Shown here one piece after another: positions 1-8,483 of a stretch of DNA of 64,000 nucleotides. Every line of letters begins with the position of its first letter. The first letter of the stretch is position 1. The DNA is from Arenicella chitinivorans. GTDB lineage: Bacteria; Pseudomonadota; Gammaproteobacteria; Arenicellales; Arenicellaceae. The translations under genes and the position numbers were made by a program. Below the pieces are notes generated by a model. It did not search any database. It had not been told where the DNA came from and worked only from the letters and a program-made list of their open reading frames with translations. The DNA is taken from positions 1,116,001 through 1,180,000 of the forward strand of contig NZ_BMXA01000001.1 in assembly GCF_014651515.1 (NCBI RefSeq), in the 5' to 3' direction.

Positions 1-797
1 TCATTTTGCACCGCGTTGATGCTTGGCCAAGCGTACCATTCATCGAGCCAGTCAGGGCGTGCGCTTGACATACCGCTGGCGATAATTGCATCGGGGTTAC
101 GCTCCAGAATCGACTCAATATTGATCACTGGGGCGATCACTGCTTCGTCTGCATAAATATTGACCCCACCACACAGCGCGATCGCGTCGCTGATGATGTG
201 TGTTCCGTTGATTGTTTGCAACGGGTCATTCCATACCTGATAAAAGGTTTTTAGCGTCGGTTTTGATTTATATTGTTCTTCTATCTCTTTGATACTAATT
301 AGAAAATTCTCCGCAACTCTAGCCGCCTCTGCGGTAGTGCCGCTGAGCACACCAATGTCCTTGATGGAGTGTGCCACATCCGCCAGTGTGTCTGGTTGAT
401 CAATGTAAACGGGGTACCCTAAAGCCTGAAGTTGCTGAATGCTGGCAGTTGAATTCCCCGACTCCCAGCTGATAATTAAATCGGGCTGTAGTTCAATTAT
501 TTTTTCCACATTGATGCTGGCGTAACCGCCAACCAGAGGCAAGTCAGTCACTGCAGCAGGGTAGTCGCTGTAGGACACGACACCAATCAATTTGTTGCCA
601 GCACCAGCGGAATAGATATTTTCGGTAATATGCGGCGCAAGCGAGACAATTCGCTCAGCTGGTTTCTTCAGCGTGACAGTCGCGCCACTAAAGTCCACCA
701 CACTGACGCTGGTGTCGGATGCGATCTGCTTGGTAGTCTGTGTTTCCTGCTGACAGGCAACGAGAAGTAGCAGGCTAAATACAATTAATCGACGCAT
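1..797 (-). CDS. btuF: Periplasmic cobalamin-binding lipoprotein BtuF-like (3' end off the left edge)
   Basis: Substrate-binding protein of a class II ABC importer, expected to capture vitamin B12 or other corrinoids in the periplasm and deliver them to BtuCD. The start is an ATG at 795-797. The N-terminus has a short hydrophobic signal ending in a lipobox-like LLLVAC, so it is probably a lipoprotein. After the signal come family-typical phrases: RIVSLAPHITE, LIGVVSYSDYP, and the 'ELQPDLIISWESGN' strand seen in BtuF/FepB-type binding proteins, then 'NPDAIIASGMS' near the end. About 265 codons are visible and the frame is still open at base 1, so the C-terminus is missing. It is the last visible gene of the B12 operon, 16 bp after cobT. 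The ABC permease and ATPase genes in the same operon support a B12 role over heme or siderophore. The exact ligand is inferred. Confidence 0.85.
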   Translation of the reverse strand, partial: MRRLIVFSLLLLVACQQETQTTKQIASDTSVSVVDFSGATVTLKKPAERIVSLAPHITENIYSAGAGNKLIGVVSYSDYPAAVTDLPLVGGYASINVEKIIELQPDLIISWESGNSTASIQQLQALGYPVYIDQPDTLADVAHSIKDIGVLSGTTAEAARVAENFLISIKEIEEQYKSKPTLKTFYQVWNDPLQTINGTHIISDAIALCGGVNIYADEAVIAPVINIESILERNPDAIIASGMSSARPDWLDEWYAWPSINAVQN

Positions 798-813
798 TGG
801 GAAATCTCTCGAA

Positions 814-1851
814 TTACTGGCTCACACCAGCTTGTTGGAAGGTCGCCATGCCGTTATGCAGGCGTAATGCATTTTGAATCACCGGAACAGCCATTGCGGC
901 ACCGCTGCCTTCACCGAGTCGCATTTCCAACGACAGTATTGGCACTGCGTCCATCGCCGATAAAGCAAGCTGGTGAGCGGGTTCTGCGGACTGATGGCTA
1001 AACATTAACCAAGGTCGAGTACTCGGGTTGAGTCTCACCGCGACGAGTGCTGCAGCCGTGGTGATAAAGCCGTCGACTAGCACGGGAATGCCGCGCTGCG
1101 CGCTTTGAATATACGCGCCGACCAGGGCTGCAATTTCAAATCCCCCAACACAGCGTAGCACATCGAGCGCGCCACGAATGTTGGGCTTATGATGCTCAAT
1201 CGCTCTCCCAATTAGGTCTTGTTTATGTGTTATGCCTTCGTGCTGCAGTCCGGTGCCGGGACCAACAGTCACGCCGCTGGGCTGGTTTAGCAGCAAGCTC
1301 AAAATCGCCGATGCGGCGCTGGTGTTGCCGATACCCATTTCACCACCAATAAATAGTTGGCTGTTACAGATCTGCTGGGCACCAAGTGCGAGTGCTGCAT
1401 GGCATTGGAGTTCCGTCATGGCTGGTTCAAACGAAAAATCTTGTGTGCCCTGCGCGATGGGCTTGTTGACCAGTGTTGGCGCATCGGCCAATGCGGTGGC
1501 AACACCGCAATTGACGACGTGGAATTCAGCATTGAGGTGTCTGGACAGGACACTGATGGCGGCACCACCAGCCAGAAAGTTCTGCACCATTTGCGCGGTG
1601 ACCGCCGGAGGAAACGCAGAGACGCCTTGCTGAGCGATGCCGTGGTCGGCAGCGAACACGCTAATTTGTACCCGTTCACATTCAGGACTAAGAGTGGATT
1701 GCCAGCCACAAAACTCAATGGCGATTTGTTCCAATCGTCCCAGCGAACCAGGGGGTTTCGTGAGTGTGTCTTGGTGTGAGCGACCCTGGTCGACCCAGTG
1801 TTGTTCTATCGTGGGGCAGTCAGTGTAAAACCAGTCGGCGTGTGTGTTCAT
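814..1851 (-). CDS. cobT: Nicotinate-nucleotide--dimethylbenzimidazole phosphoribosyltransferase CobT
   Basis: Cytosolic enzyme that transfers phosphoribose from nicotinate mononucleotide to 5,6-dimethylbenzimidazole, giving alpha-ribazole phosphate, the lower-ligand precursor of cobalamin. The protein is 345 residues, normal for the family. The N-terminal 'LTKPPGSLGRLE' motif, the central 'GEMGIGNTSAASAI' loop and the C-terminal 'LGEGSGAAMAV' are all CobT hallmarks. Glu314 in the last motif is in the position of the family's catalytic glutamate. It lies 16 bp downstream of the threonine-phosphate decarboxylase gene and 16 bp upstream of btuF, in the B12 operon, and should be under the same riboswitch. 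Nothing looks broken. Identification is firm. Confidence 0.96.
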   Translation of the reverse strand: MNTHADWFYTDCPTIEQHWVDQGRSHQDTLTKPPGSLGRLEQIAIEFCGWQSTLSPECERVQISVFAADHGIAQQGVSAFPPAVTAQMVQNFLAGGAAISVLSRHLNAEFHVVNCGVATALADAPTLVNKPIAQGTQDFSFEPAMTELQCHAALALGAQQICNSQLFIGGEMGIGNTSAASAILSLLLNQPSGVTVGPGTGLQHEGITHKQDLIGRAIEHHKPNIRGALDVLRCVGGFEIAALVGAYIQSAQRGIPVLVDGFITTAAALVAVRLNPSTRPWLMFSHQSAEPAHQLALSAMDAVPILSLEMRLGEGSGAAMAVPVIQNALRLHNGMATFQQAGVSQ

Positions 1852-1867
1852 GTGGTAGCGGGTTCGT

Positions 1868-2932
1868 TCAGTCTAATTGTTGGTTTAGCACATTATCGAG
1901 CGCGCTTTTGAGGCGTGCCCGTGCCGGTCCGGCCAATCCTAACCGTAGCCAGGGTGCCGGTTCTTGCGGCGTGTTTATGCGGGTCCAGATTTTTTGCTGG
2001 GCGAGAGCGCGATGCAACTCATACAGGGGCTGTGCTGCGCCTAAGAGACAGCAATAAAGTGATTCCACGCGTAGTTCGAGTGTCGGGCTGCGGCTCGCGA
2101 GGAACTGGCTTAAATGTCGTTCTTGGTGGTCGCGGCTTTGTCGAATGCGCCGTTGTTGAGCGACCTGCCATGCCTTGTCACGCAAGGCCGATTCCACCAC
2201 ATAACACGCCGGAGCACTCAGGGACCACGGCATCAACAGAGTTTTAAGCGCATCGGCGATACGATGCCGACTCAACAAGAAGCCGATTCTGGCACCGGCC
2301 AAGCCGAAAAATTTACCCGGCGACCTTAGGATCAAAAGGTTCGGCATCGCGTCAAGTTGGCCGACCATAGAGCTGGTCTCCGTGTCTGCAAATGCCTCGT
2401 CAACCAACAGCAGGCCGCGAAGTGTGTCGCCCAAGGCGCGCAGTTCTTCTGCGGTGTAACGTTCTGTGGTTGGGTTGTTGGGGTTTATAACCACCGCATG
2501 CTCCACCTGCTGAGTCGCCACTAATGTATTGAGTTCTGTTGAATCCTTATAAAAGTGGATGTGGTGTCCCGCCCGTTGCCAGCCGTAACGATGTTCTTGG
2601 TATCCGACCTGAGGAATGGCAACGTGGGACTGCGCATGTAACAGTGTTGGTAATAACCTGATCGCGAGTTGTGAACCTGGCGTCGCCACTACATGCGCGC
2701 GAGTGCACCCATAGTAATCGGCGGCGGCAAGGCTGAGTGATGTAGGTTCAGTAGGCAATTGATGCCACAGCGCATCGTCGATGTTGGGTAGGGGATAAGA
2801 CCACGGGCTAATCCCAGTGGAAAGGTCAAGCCAATCTTGAGCTGACCCGCCATATTGCAAGATGGCGCGACCAACATCACCACCGTGTTTTGGCGCACGC
2901 ATTAGGGCGTTATTGTTGGATGCGATTGTCAT
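1868..2932 (-). CDS. cobC: Threonine-phosphate decarboxylase (CobC in Pseudomonas naming, CobD in Salmonella)
   Basis: PLP-dependent class I/II aminotransferase-fold enzyme that decarboxylates L-threonine-O-3-phosphate to (R)-1-amino-2-propanol O-2-phosphate, the linker joined to cobyric acid by CbiB. The protein is 354 residues. 'HGGDVGRAILQYGGSAQDWLD' and 'DLSTGISPW' near the N-terminus are typical of this family, as is 'NPNNPTT' in the middle. 'LRSPGKFFGLAGARIGF' carries the Schiff-base lysine, and the C-terminal 'WLRLGLAG' binds the substrate carboxylate/phosphate region. Its ATG immediately abuts the stop of cbiB (2932/2933), so the two are likely translationally coupled, which fits consecutive steps. 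Similar fold families (HisC) were considered, but context and motifs favour CobC. Confidence 0.94.
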   Translation of the reverse strand: MTIASNNNALMRAPKHGGDVGRAILQYGGSAQDWLDLSTGISPWSYPLPNIDDALWHQLPTEPTSLSLAAADYYGCTRAHVVATPGSQLAIRLLPTLLHAQSHVAIPQVGYQEHRYGWQRAGHHIHFYKDSTELNTLVATQQVEHAVVINPNNPTTERYTAEELRALGDTLRGLLLVDEAFADTETSSMVGQLDAMPNLLILRSPGKFFGLAGARIGFLLSRHRIADALKTLLMPWSLSAPACYVVESALRDKAWQVAQQRRIRQSRDHQERHLSQFLASRSPTLELRVESLYCCLLGAAQPLYELHRALAQQKIWTRINTPQEPAPWLRLGLAGPARARLKSALDNVLNQQLD

Positions 2933-3886
2933 CTAGTAATACACCCGAGGCCACGCAGTGGCAACAGCAAGCGCTGCGATTACCGCGAGCCATAATTTGA
3001 TGGTTCCGGAGACTAAAGAGAGTGCACGTGGAATGTCGTCCGAGTCAGGCGATTTGTTGCCACCGAACTGCGGTTTTAACACCGATGTGTTGTGATACTG
3101 CGCCGTGCCACCTAATTGCAAATTCAGACTGCCCGCGCCGGCAGCCATCACCGGGCCGGCATTGGGGCTCGCAAGCAAAGGCGCGAACGCTCGCCAGCTG
3201 GTAATTGCGGTTCGGTAGTCTCCCAGTAATGCGTAGCTGCTTGCCACCAGTCGAGCAGGCAAAAAGTTCAATGCATCGTCCAGTAACGCCGCAGGTTTAC
3301 CAAACCATTCAAATTGGGCTGTCCGGTAGCCCCACATGGCATCCAAGGTATTACTCAGACGATAGGCAATGACCATGGGAGCGCCGCCTAGCAGATACCA
3401 GAATAAAACCCCGAAAACCGCATCATTGCCGTTTTCCAAGGTCGTTTCGATGGTCGCGGCACTGATTTTTTGGGCGTCGAGTTGCTCGGTGTCACGGCTT
3501 ACGATCATGCTCAGTGCTAGACGTGCACGTTGAAGTTGCTCGGCATTTAGCGCATCGTAAACAGCCAGTACATGCTGTCGTAAGCTTTGATAACCGATGG
3601 CCCAATAGACGAGCGATACATCGAATACGGTTCGCGCCAAGGTGGCGTAGTCGTTCACTTGAACTGCCATGACCTGTATTAAGGTTATCGGCACGATGAG
3701 TAAGATGACTACGCAGCCAAGCCCACCGAGAAAGGCACGCGCAGGCTGCACGCTGGTTCGATTAACTCGTCGCTCCAGCCAATGCGCAACGTGCCCGAAC
3801 CCGACCAACGGGTGCCAACGCTTTGGTTCTCCCAGTAGGGCGTCCAATAGCAATGCGGAGGCAAGGATGAGAAAGGTAGTGATCAT
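2933..3886 (-). CDS. cbiB: Adenosylcobinamide-phosphate synthase CbiB (CobD in Pseudomonas naming)
   Basis: Integral membrane enzyme that condenses adenosylcobyric acid with aminopropanol phosphate, giving adenosylcobinamide phosphate. The protein is 317 residues, normal length. It opens with a hydrophobic helix followed by 'LLGEPKRWHPLVGFGHVAHWLE', the strongly conserved CbiB N-terminal signature. The middle has 'IVSRDTEQLD' and 'TLENGNDAVFGVLFWYLLGGAP', both diagnostic. Further membrane segments lie around residues 45-75, 160-180 and at the C-terminus. The start ATG overlaps the cobU stop by 4 bases (ATGA), so translation is probably coupled. It sits between cobU and the gene making its aminopropanol-phosphate substrate. 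Confidence 0.95.
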   Translation of the reverse strand: MITTFLILASALLLDALLGEPKRWHPLVGFGHVAHWLERRVNRTSVQPARAFLGGLGCVVILLIVPITLIQVMAVQVNDYATLARTVFDVSLVYWAIGYQSLRQHVLAVYDALNAEQLQRARLALSMIVSRDTEQLDAQKISAATIETTLENGNDAVFGVLFWYLLGGAPMVIAYRLSNTLDAMWGYRTAQFEWFGKPAALLDDALNFLPARLVASSYALLGDYRTAITSWRAFAPLLASPNAGPVMAAGAGSLNLQLGGTAQYHNTSVLKPQFGGNKSPDSDDIPRALSLVSGTIKLWLAVIAALAVATAWPRVYY

Positions 3887-4413
3887 ATCGGTTGTTTTAA
3901 GCTAAGGGGGAGTCCAGCCACCACGAGGCTCACTTCACTGCATTGCGCTGCTAGTGATTGATGTAACCAGCCGCTCTGATCGACAAATTCGCGTGATAAT
4001 TGTCCCAGTGGCACAATTCCGCCGCCAACTTCGTTGCTGACCATGATCACTGTGCCCTCAAAAGCATGCACTGCGTTCAGAAGAGCCGCACGTTGATGCG
4101 GCCAACAATCCCGGTGTAGGCAATTACTAAGCCAAAGGGTCAGACAGTCGATCAGCACAATACTTTGGTCATGACACGCGCTTAACGCTGTGCCAAGCTC
4201 GACCGCGCATTCCCGTAGCTGCCACTCCGAACCGCGACGACGCTGATGTTGCTCAATTCGTTTGGCCATTTCACTGTCATCGGCAGTCGCGGTAGCAATA
4301 TAAATGAGTTCAGTCTCAGGATGCTGCTGGTGCAAGGCTGAACAAACCCCTTCGGCATACCGACTTTTACCGCTGCGTGCACCGCCCAGAATTAGGTGTT
4401 TGATCGCGCGCAT
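3883..4413 (-). CDS. cobU: Bifunctional adenosylcobinamide kinase / adenosylcobinamide-phosphate guanylyltransferase CobU (CobP)
   Basis: Phosphorylates adenosylcobinamide and then transfers GMP to give adenosylcobinamide-GDP, the substrate of cobalamin synthase CobS. The protein is 176 residues, the usual size. The P-loop is 'LGGARSGKSRYAE' at residues 9-21. The family-typical 'HQRRRGSEWQLRE' follows, with the conserved His that is guanylylated in CobU in this segment. 'LIDCLTLWLSN' and 'VSNEVGGGIVP' complete the signature. It sits 2 bp after btuD and overlaps cbiB by 4 bp. Its presence implies a CobS elsewhere, as none is visible in the window. Confidence 0.96.
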   Translation of the reverse strand: MRAIKHLILGGARSGKSRYAEGVCSALHQQHPETELIYIATATADDSEMAKRIEQHQRRRGSEWQLRECAVELGTALSACHDQSIVLIDCLTLWLSNCLHRDCWPHQRAALLNAVHAFEGTVIMVSNEVGGGIVPLGQLSREFVDQSGWLHQSLAAQCSEVSLVVAGLPLSLKQPI

Positions 4414-4415
4414 CG

Positions 4416-5222
4416 TTACCAGCCGACCACAATCGGCGAGTTGGATTCTGGATGGTTGATCACGGTCGCATCCATATTGAATAGACGATTAATAATGTGT
4501 GGTTGCACAACGTCATGCGGACTACCGAACGCGATCCGCTGACTGCATAACATGGCCAGTAATTTGTCCGAATAGTGTGCGGCTAGGTTAATATCGTGCA
4601 GTACCATGACCACCGCCACACCCTGTTGGGCAAAGGTTTTTATGGCATGCATCAACTGTTGTTGGTGCCCCAAATCCAACGCCGCGGTTGGTTCGTCAAG
4701 CAATAGTAGGCGAGTGCCATTGGTAGCGTCTTGCGCGTCCCAAATTTGCGCCAATACGCGCGCTAACTGCACGCGTTGCTTTTCACCGCCGGACAGCTCA
4801 GTATATAAACGCTGTGCTAAATAGTCGATATCCATTAAGCGCAGTGCTTGCTGGATTATTTCGTGATCTCGTTTGGCTCCGGTTTGATGAGGAATCCGAG
4901 CGAGGCCGACCACTTCAGTGACGCGGTATGGGAAATTAAGCAAACTTAGCTGCGGTAAGACGCTGATCTGGCGAGCGCGCAGGCGTGGATCTGACTCAAT
5001 GCCGTTGAATTTTAATTGTCCGGTGTACGCAATGTCACCGGCAATGGCTTTGAGTAAGGTCGATTTTCCGGCGCCATTCGGGCCAATAATGCTGAGAATG
5101 TCGCCGCCGTCGACGGCAGCGCTGACGGAATCGACCAAGCGGTGTGGTGCGGCATCCGAGGTCGGACTTAACGGCGAGCCGGGTTTGGCGATTGACACAT
5201 TTTTAAGGTCGAGAACTCGCAT
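4416..5222 (-). CDS. btuD: ABC transporter ATP-binding protein, BtuD/HmuV type
   Basis: Cytoplasmic ATPase of the corrinoid ABC importer. Walker A is 'GPNGAGKST' near residue 45, the signature is 'LSGGEKQRVQLARVL', Walker B is 'LLLLDEPTAALD', and the switch histidine is in 'VLHDINLAAH'. I start it at the ATG at 5220-5222 (268 residues, beginning MRVLDLKNV), because this lies 4 bp after the btuC stop. A longer frame from 5285 would run through the end of btuC and has no family match at its extra N-terminus. Sequence alone does not separate B12 from heme ATPases (HmuV is very similar). The operon context with btuC, btuF and btuB makes B12 the reasonable assignment. Confidence 0.9.
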   Translation of the reverse strand: MRVLDLKNVSIAKPGSPLSPTSDAAPHRLVDSVSAAVDGGDILSIIGPNGAGKSTLLKAIAGDIAYTGQLKFNGIESDPRLRARQISVLPQLSLLNFPYRVTEVVGLARIPHQTGAKRDHEIIQQALRLMDIDYLAQRLYTELSGGEKQRVQLARVLAQIWDAQDATNGTRLLLLDEPTAALDLGHQQQLMHAIKTFAQQGVAVVMVLHDINLAAHYSDKLLAMLCSQRIAFGSPHDVVQPHIINRLFNMDATVINHPESNSPIVVGW

Positions 5223-5226
5223 ATGG

Positions 5227-6264
5227 CTAGCGCATCCCATAGTCGCGACGGTGCCGCAGCAACGAGATAAAAAAGGGCGCGCCAAGCAATGCAGTGATCA
5301 AGCCTACCGGTAGTTCGATTGGCGATAGAACGGTGCGCGCTACGGTGTCCGATAATAAAAGCAGCGTCGCGCCACCAATGGCCGATGCGGGCAACAGATA
5401 GCGATGATCTGGCCCAATCAGAAGACGAACTATGTGCGGCACCACCAGGCCAATAAAGGCGATTGTGCCAGCTAAGGCAACCGACACGCCAACACCTAGG
5501 GCGACGAGTAAAATCAACTGGATCTTGATCTTCTGCACGGACAAACCAAGGTGGCGAGCTTCAGATTCGCCCAGCAACAACGCGTTTAAGGCAGTGGCAA
5601 AACGGGGTAAGCTTAGTAATACTAGCCCGCCACCAACAATGGCAGCCCACACACGCTGATAGTTTGCACCGTCTAATCCGCCCATGCGCCAAATCGTGAT
5701 ACGCCGCAACATTTCATCATCACCAAAGAATTCCAACAAGCTGGTCAGGCTAGTGGCAAGGGCGGTAATGGCGATACCGGCCAGCAACATAGTCGCGACG
5801 GAAGTGCCATGCTGATTTGTCGCCAATGTGTAGACGATGATCACCGCGAGCGCGCCGCCAATAAAGGCACCGAGTGAAACCAGACCGAGCCCCGATAATC
5901 CAGTGAGAATCAGGAGCTCGCCGGCAAAGAAGATCGCTAACGCCGCGCCGGCGGATGCGCCACTGGTGACCCCAATCAAAGATGGGTCTGCTAACGCATT
6001 GCGGAACAAACCCTGTGTTGTCGCGCCAGTGACCCCCAATATAGCACCGACCAGTGCTGCCAGAATCGCTCTGGGAAGACGGATCTGCTCAATGACCAAT
6101 GACGCTCGGCTTGCATCCGAATTACCACTTAAGACTGCCAGCGTTTCATGCCAGGGAATCGAGATGGTCCCGAGCGCCAGTGCCAGCACAAAACTGACGG
6201 GTAGCGCTAACCCTAAGCTAATTAGAATGCGTTGCCGCCCTCGATTCACAGATGCGGCGATCAT
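5227..6264 (-). CDS. btuC: ABC transporter permease BtuC (FecCD family)
   Basis: Inner-membrane channel subunit of the corrinoid importer, 345 residues with about ten hydrophobic segments as in BtuC. Family motifs: '[19 protein letters not shown]', '[20 protein letters not shown]', 'WRMGGLDG', '[10 protein letters not shown]', and the cytoplasmic coupling loop '[19 protein letters not shown]' that contacts the ATPase. The ATG overlaps the cobQ stop by 4 bp, and the stop is 4 bp before the btuD start. FecCD permeases serve siderophores, heme and B12 alike, so the substrate is inferred from the operon and riboswitch. Confidence 0.92.
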   Translation of the reverse strand: MIAASVNRGRQRILISLGLALPVSFVLALALGTISIPWHETLAVLSGNSDASRASLVIEQIRLPRAILAALVGAILGVTGATTQGLFRNALADPSLIGVTSGASAGAALAIFFAGELLILTGLSGLGLVSLGAFIGGALAVIIVYTLATNQHGTSVATMLLAGIAITALATSLTSLLEFFGDDEMLRRITIWRMGGLDGANYQRVWAAIVGGGLVLLSLPRFATALNALLLGESEARHLGLSVQKIKIQLILLVALGVGVSVALAGTIAFIGLVVPHIVRLLIGPDHRYLLPASAIGGATLLLLSDTVARTVLSPIELPVGLITALLGAPFFISLLRHRRDYGMR

Positions 6265-7790
6265 GAACGTGCCTGCCGCGAAGTCGTTTGCGCTGGGATA
6301 TGTCTATTAATATCGACGCCCAGCGCTAGCCACAATTCAGGACTCAGGGATTCGATTAAACAGTCTGCCAGACGATCCAGCTGGTGTTCGCGAATTGCGT
6401 TCAGGTCGAGGTGATTTTCGGATCGCAAACCGGCCCATGTCAAAAGGGCATGAGCCGCCTCGGCGTGGTCAAATAGACCGTGTAAGTAACTGCCCAATAC
6501 GGCGTTATCGGCCGAAACGCTCCCATCCCCACGACCATCCTTGAGATGCACGGGCGTGCGCTCATCGGAGGTGGTCGTACCGCAATGAATTTCATAGCCA
6601 GTGATGGCGGCACGAAGGGACCCGAGCTGAATCTGCCCTTGGCATTGTCGCAATTGCTTATGCGGTTGCAGCACCGTTTCACAGGCTAATAGGCCAAATC
6701 CGGTCTCCGTCTCGCCGGGTTCTGAATTTTCAATACCTAGCGGGTCCTGCACTGACTGACCGAGCATCTGATAGCCGCCACAAATACCAAGCACGCGCCC
6801 GCCATAGCGTAAGTGGCGTTCGAGCGTCTCTTGCCAGCCAGCCTGCTTTAGGGCACGCAGGTCGCTGATAACGTTCTTAGAACCTGGGAAAATAATTAAA
6901 TCTGTCGGTGGGCAGGGCTCGTGAATCGAAACGAATTGGCACTGCACATCGGGATGCAGTCTCAGTGCATCAAAGTCGGTGTGATTACTGATCCGAGGCA
7001 ACACCGGAACCACAATATTGAGCTTACTGGTAGCGCCCGCGTCGGGTTGCTGCGCACAAATCGCGTCTTCTGCATCCAAGTAAAAATCATGCAAATAGGG
7101 CACAACACCCAACACCGGTTTGCCAGTTTGCTGTTCCAGCCAATCCAGTCCCGATTGTAGTAAGGCAATATCGCCACGAAAGCGGTTAATCACAAAGCCT
7201 ACGACTCGCGCCTGTTCTGTCGCAGACAATAACGACAACGTGCCGACTAAATGCGCAAACACGCCACCACGATCAATGTCGGCGACCAAAATCACCGGGC
7301 AGTCGACGGCTTCGGCAAAGCCCATATTGGCTATGTCCCGATCTCGTAAATTGATCTCTGCTGGGCTGCCAGCGCCTTCAACCACAATGTGTGCATACTG
7401 CGTGGTGAGCCGACGGTGCGAGTCCAGTACCGCCTGCAATGCCACCTGTTTGTATTGGTGGTACGACTGTGCCTGCATATTGCCAACAGCGTGACCATGT
7501 ACAATCACCTGCGCGCCAATATCTGTGTTGGGCTTTAGCAATATCGGATTAAAATCCGTGTGGGCTGGCACATTGCAAGCCTGCGCTTGCACCGCTTGTG
7601 CACGGCCGATTTCGCCGCCATCAGCTGTCACGGCACTGTTGAGCGCCATGTTTTGGGGTTTGAATGGGGCTACGCGTTTTCCGTCACGCGCTAGGACACG
7701 ACACAGTCCAGCCACTATGACCGATTTGCCAGCGTCCGAGGTGCACCCTTGCACCATCAGTGTTTGACTATGTCGGAATCCGCTCAGCAA
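6261..7790 (-). CDS. cobQ: Cobyric acid synthase CobQ (CbiP)
   Basis: Glutamine-dependent enzyme that amidates the b, d, e and g carboxylates of adenosylcobyrinic acid a,c-diamide to give adenosylcobyric acid. The protein is 509 residues, usual length. The N-terminal dethiobiotin-synthetase-like ATPase half has '[15 protein letters not shown]' and '[11 protein letters not shown]'. '[21 protein letters not shown]' follows, and '[10 protein letters not shown]' is another hallmark. The C-terminal type 1 glutamine amidotransferase half has the nucleophile Cys337 in '[11 protein letters not shown]' and the His of '[10 protein letters not shown]'. It lies 1 bp downstream of cobO and overlaps btuC by 4 bp. 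CobQ is usually part of de novo synthesis, yet no corrin-ring genes are nearby. Confidence 0.96.
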   Translation of the reverse strand: MLSGFRHSQTLMVQGCTSDAGKSVIVAGLCRVLARDGKRVAPFKPQNMALNSAVTADGGEIGRAQAVQAQACNVPAHTDFNPILLKPNTDIGAQVIVHGHAVGNMQAQSYHQYKQVALQAVLDSHRRLTTQYAHIVVEGAGSPAEINLRDRDIANMGFAEAVDCPVILVADIDRGGVFAHLVGTLSLLSATEQARVVGFVINRFRGDIALLQSGLDWLEQQTGKPVLGVVPYLHDFYLDAEDAICAQQPDAGATSKLNIVVPVLPRISNHTDFDALRLHPDVQCQFVSIHEPCPPTDLIIFPGSKNVISDLRALKQAGWQETLERHLRYGGRVLGICGGYQMLGQSVQDPLGIENSEPGETETGFGLLACETVLQPHKQLRQCQGQIQLGSLRAAITGYEIHCGTTTSDERTPVHLKDGRGDGSVSADNAVLGSYLHGLFDHAEAAHALLTWAGLRSENHLDLNAIREHQLDRLADCLIESLSPELWLALGVDINRHIPAQTTSRQARS

Positions 7791-7791
7791 T

Positions 7792-8409
7792 TCAGCAATC
7801 CACGCCTGGGCGCGCTTTTATGCCGGCTTTGTAGGCATGTTTAATATTTTTAACTTCCGACACGGTGTCCATGATGTCACGCAGTTCACTGCCGCCACCG
7901 CGACCGGTTACGACCACGCTTTGCTCGCGAGGGCGATGTTCGATTGCCGGCAATACTAAGTCGCGCGGTAAGTATTTGTATCCCAGCATATAGGTAAGTT
8001 CATCTAAAACCACGAGGTCGTAGCGCTCATCGGCCAGCATTCGAGCTGCGTCCTGCCAGGTTCGTTCCGCTGCGGCGATGTCGGCCGATTTATCCTGCGT
8101 GTTCCAGGTGAAACCCGTGCCCATTTGTACCAGATCGACACTGGGGCAGTGCGCTGCGATAAAATTGACCTCGCCAGACTGTTGCGCGCCTTTAATAAAC
8201 TGCACGATGCCCACTTTTTGGCCGTAACCAAGTGCGCGAAACACCATACCAAACGCTGAGCTGGATTTACCTTTGCCGTTACCAGTTAACAGGACAGCCA
8301 CACCGCGTTCTTGATTGGCCGCTGCGATGGCTGCGTCGACTTTTTCTTTTTGCTTCTGCATTTTCTTACGATGCAGTTTTTGATCGTCTGTTTGGTTTTT
8401 GGTACTCAT
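7792..8409 (-). CDS. cobO: Corrinoid adenosyltransferase CobO/BtuR
   Basis: Transfers the 5'-deoxyadenosyl group of ATP to the cobalt of reduced corrinoids; it acts in both de novo synthesis and salvage. The P-loop is 'GNGKGKSS' at residues 43-50. '[15 protein letters not shown]', 'GTGFTWNTQ', '[11 protein letters not shown]' and the end '[14 protein letters not shown]' match BtuR/CobO along the whole length. I choose the ATG at 8407-8409 (205 residues), preceded by a GGAA ribosome-binding site. The frame can be extended to 8466, but the added residues do not resemble the family. The Lys/Gln-rich N-terminus is normal for the family. It follows btuB by about 74 bp and precedes cobQ by 1 bp. 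Confidence 0.95.
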   Translation of the reverse strand: MSTKNQTDDQKLHRKKMQKQKEKVDAAIAAANQERGVAVLLTGNGKGKSSSAFGMVFRALGYGQKVGIVQFIKGAQQSGEVNFIAAHCPSVDLVQMGTGFTWNTQDKSADIAAAERTWQDAARMLADERYDLVVLDELTYMLGYKYLPRDLVLPAIEHRPREQSVVVTGRGGGSELRDIMDTVSEVKNIKHAYKAGIKARPGVDC

Positions 8410-8483
8410 AGTTGTTCCGGGTTTGTCTGTGTTGGACTGAGCGCCTTGTCGCAACAGTCCAACCAAGGAAAGGGACGACCGAT

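Noticed and set aside
4416-5285. Upstream start for btuD at 5285
   Set aside because: It would overlap btuC by about 59 bp, and the extra residues are not ABC-like; the ATG at 5222 fits the gene junction and family.
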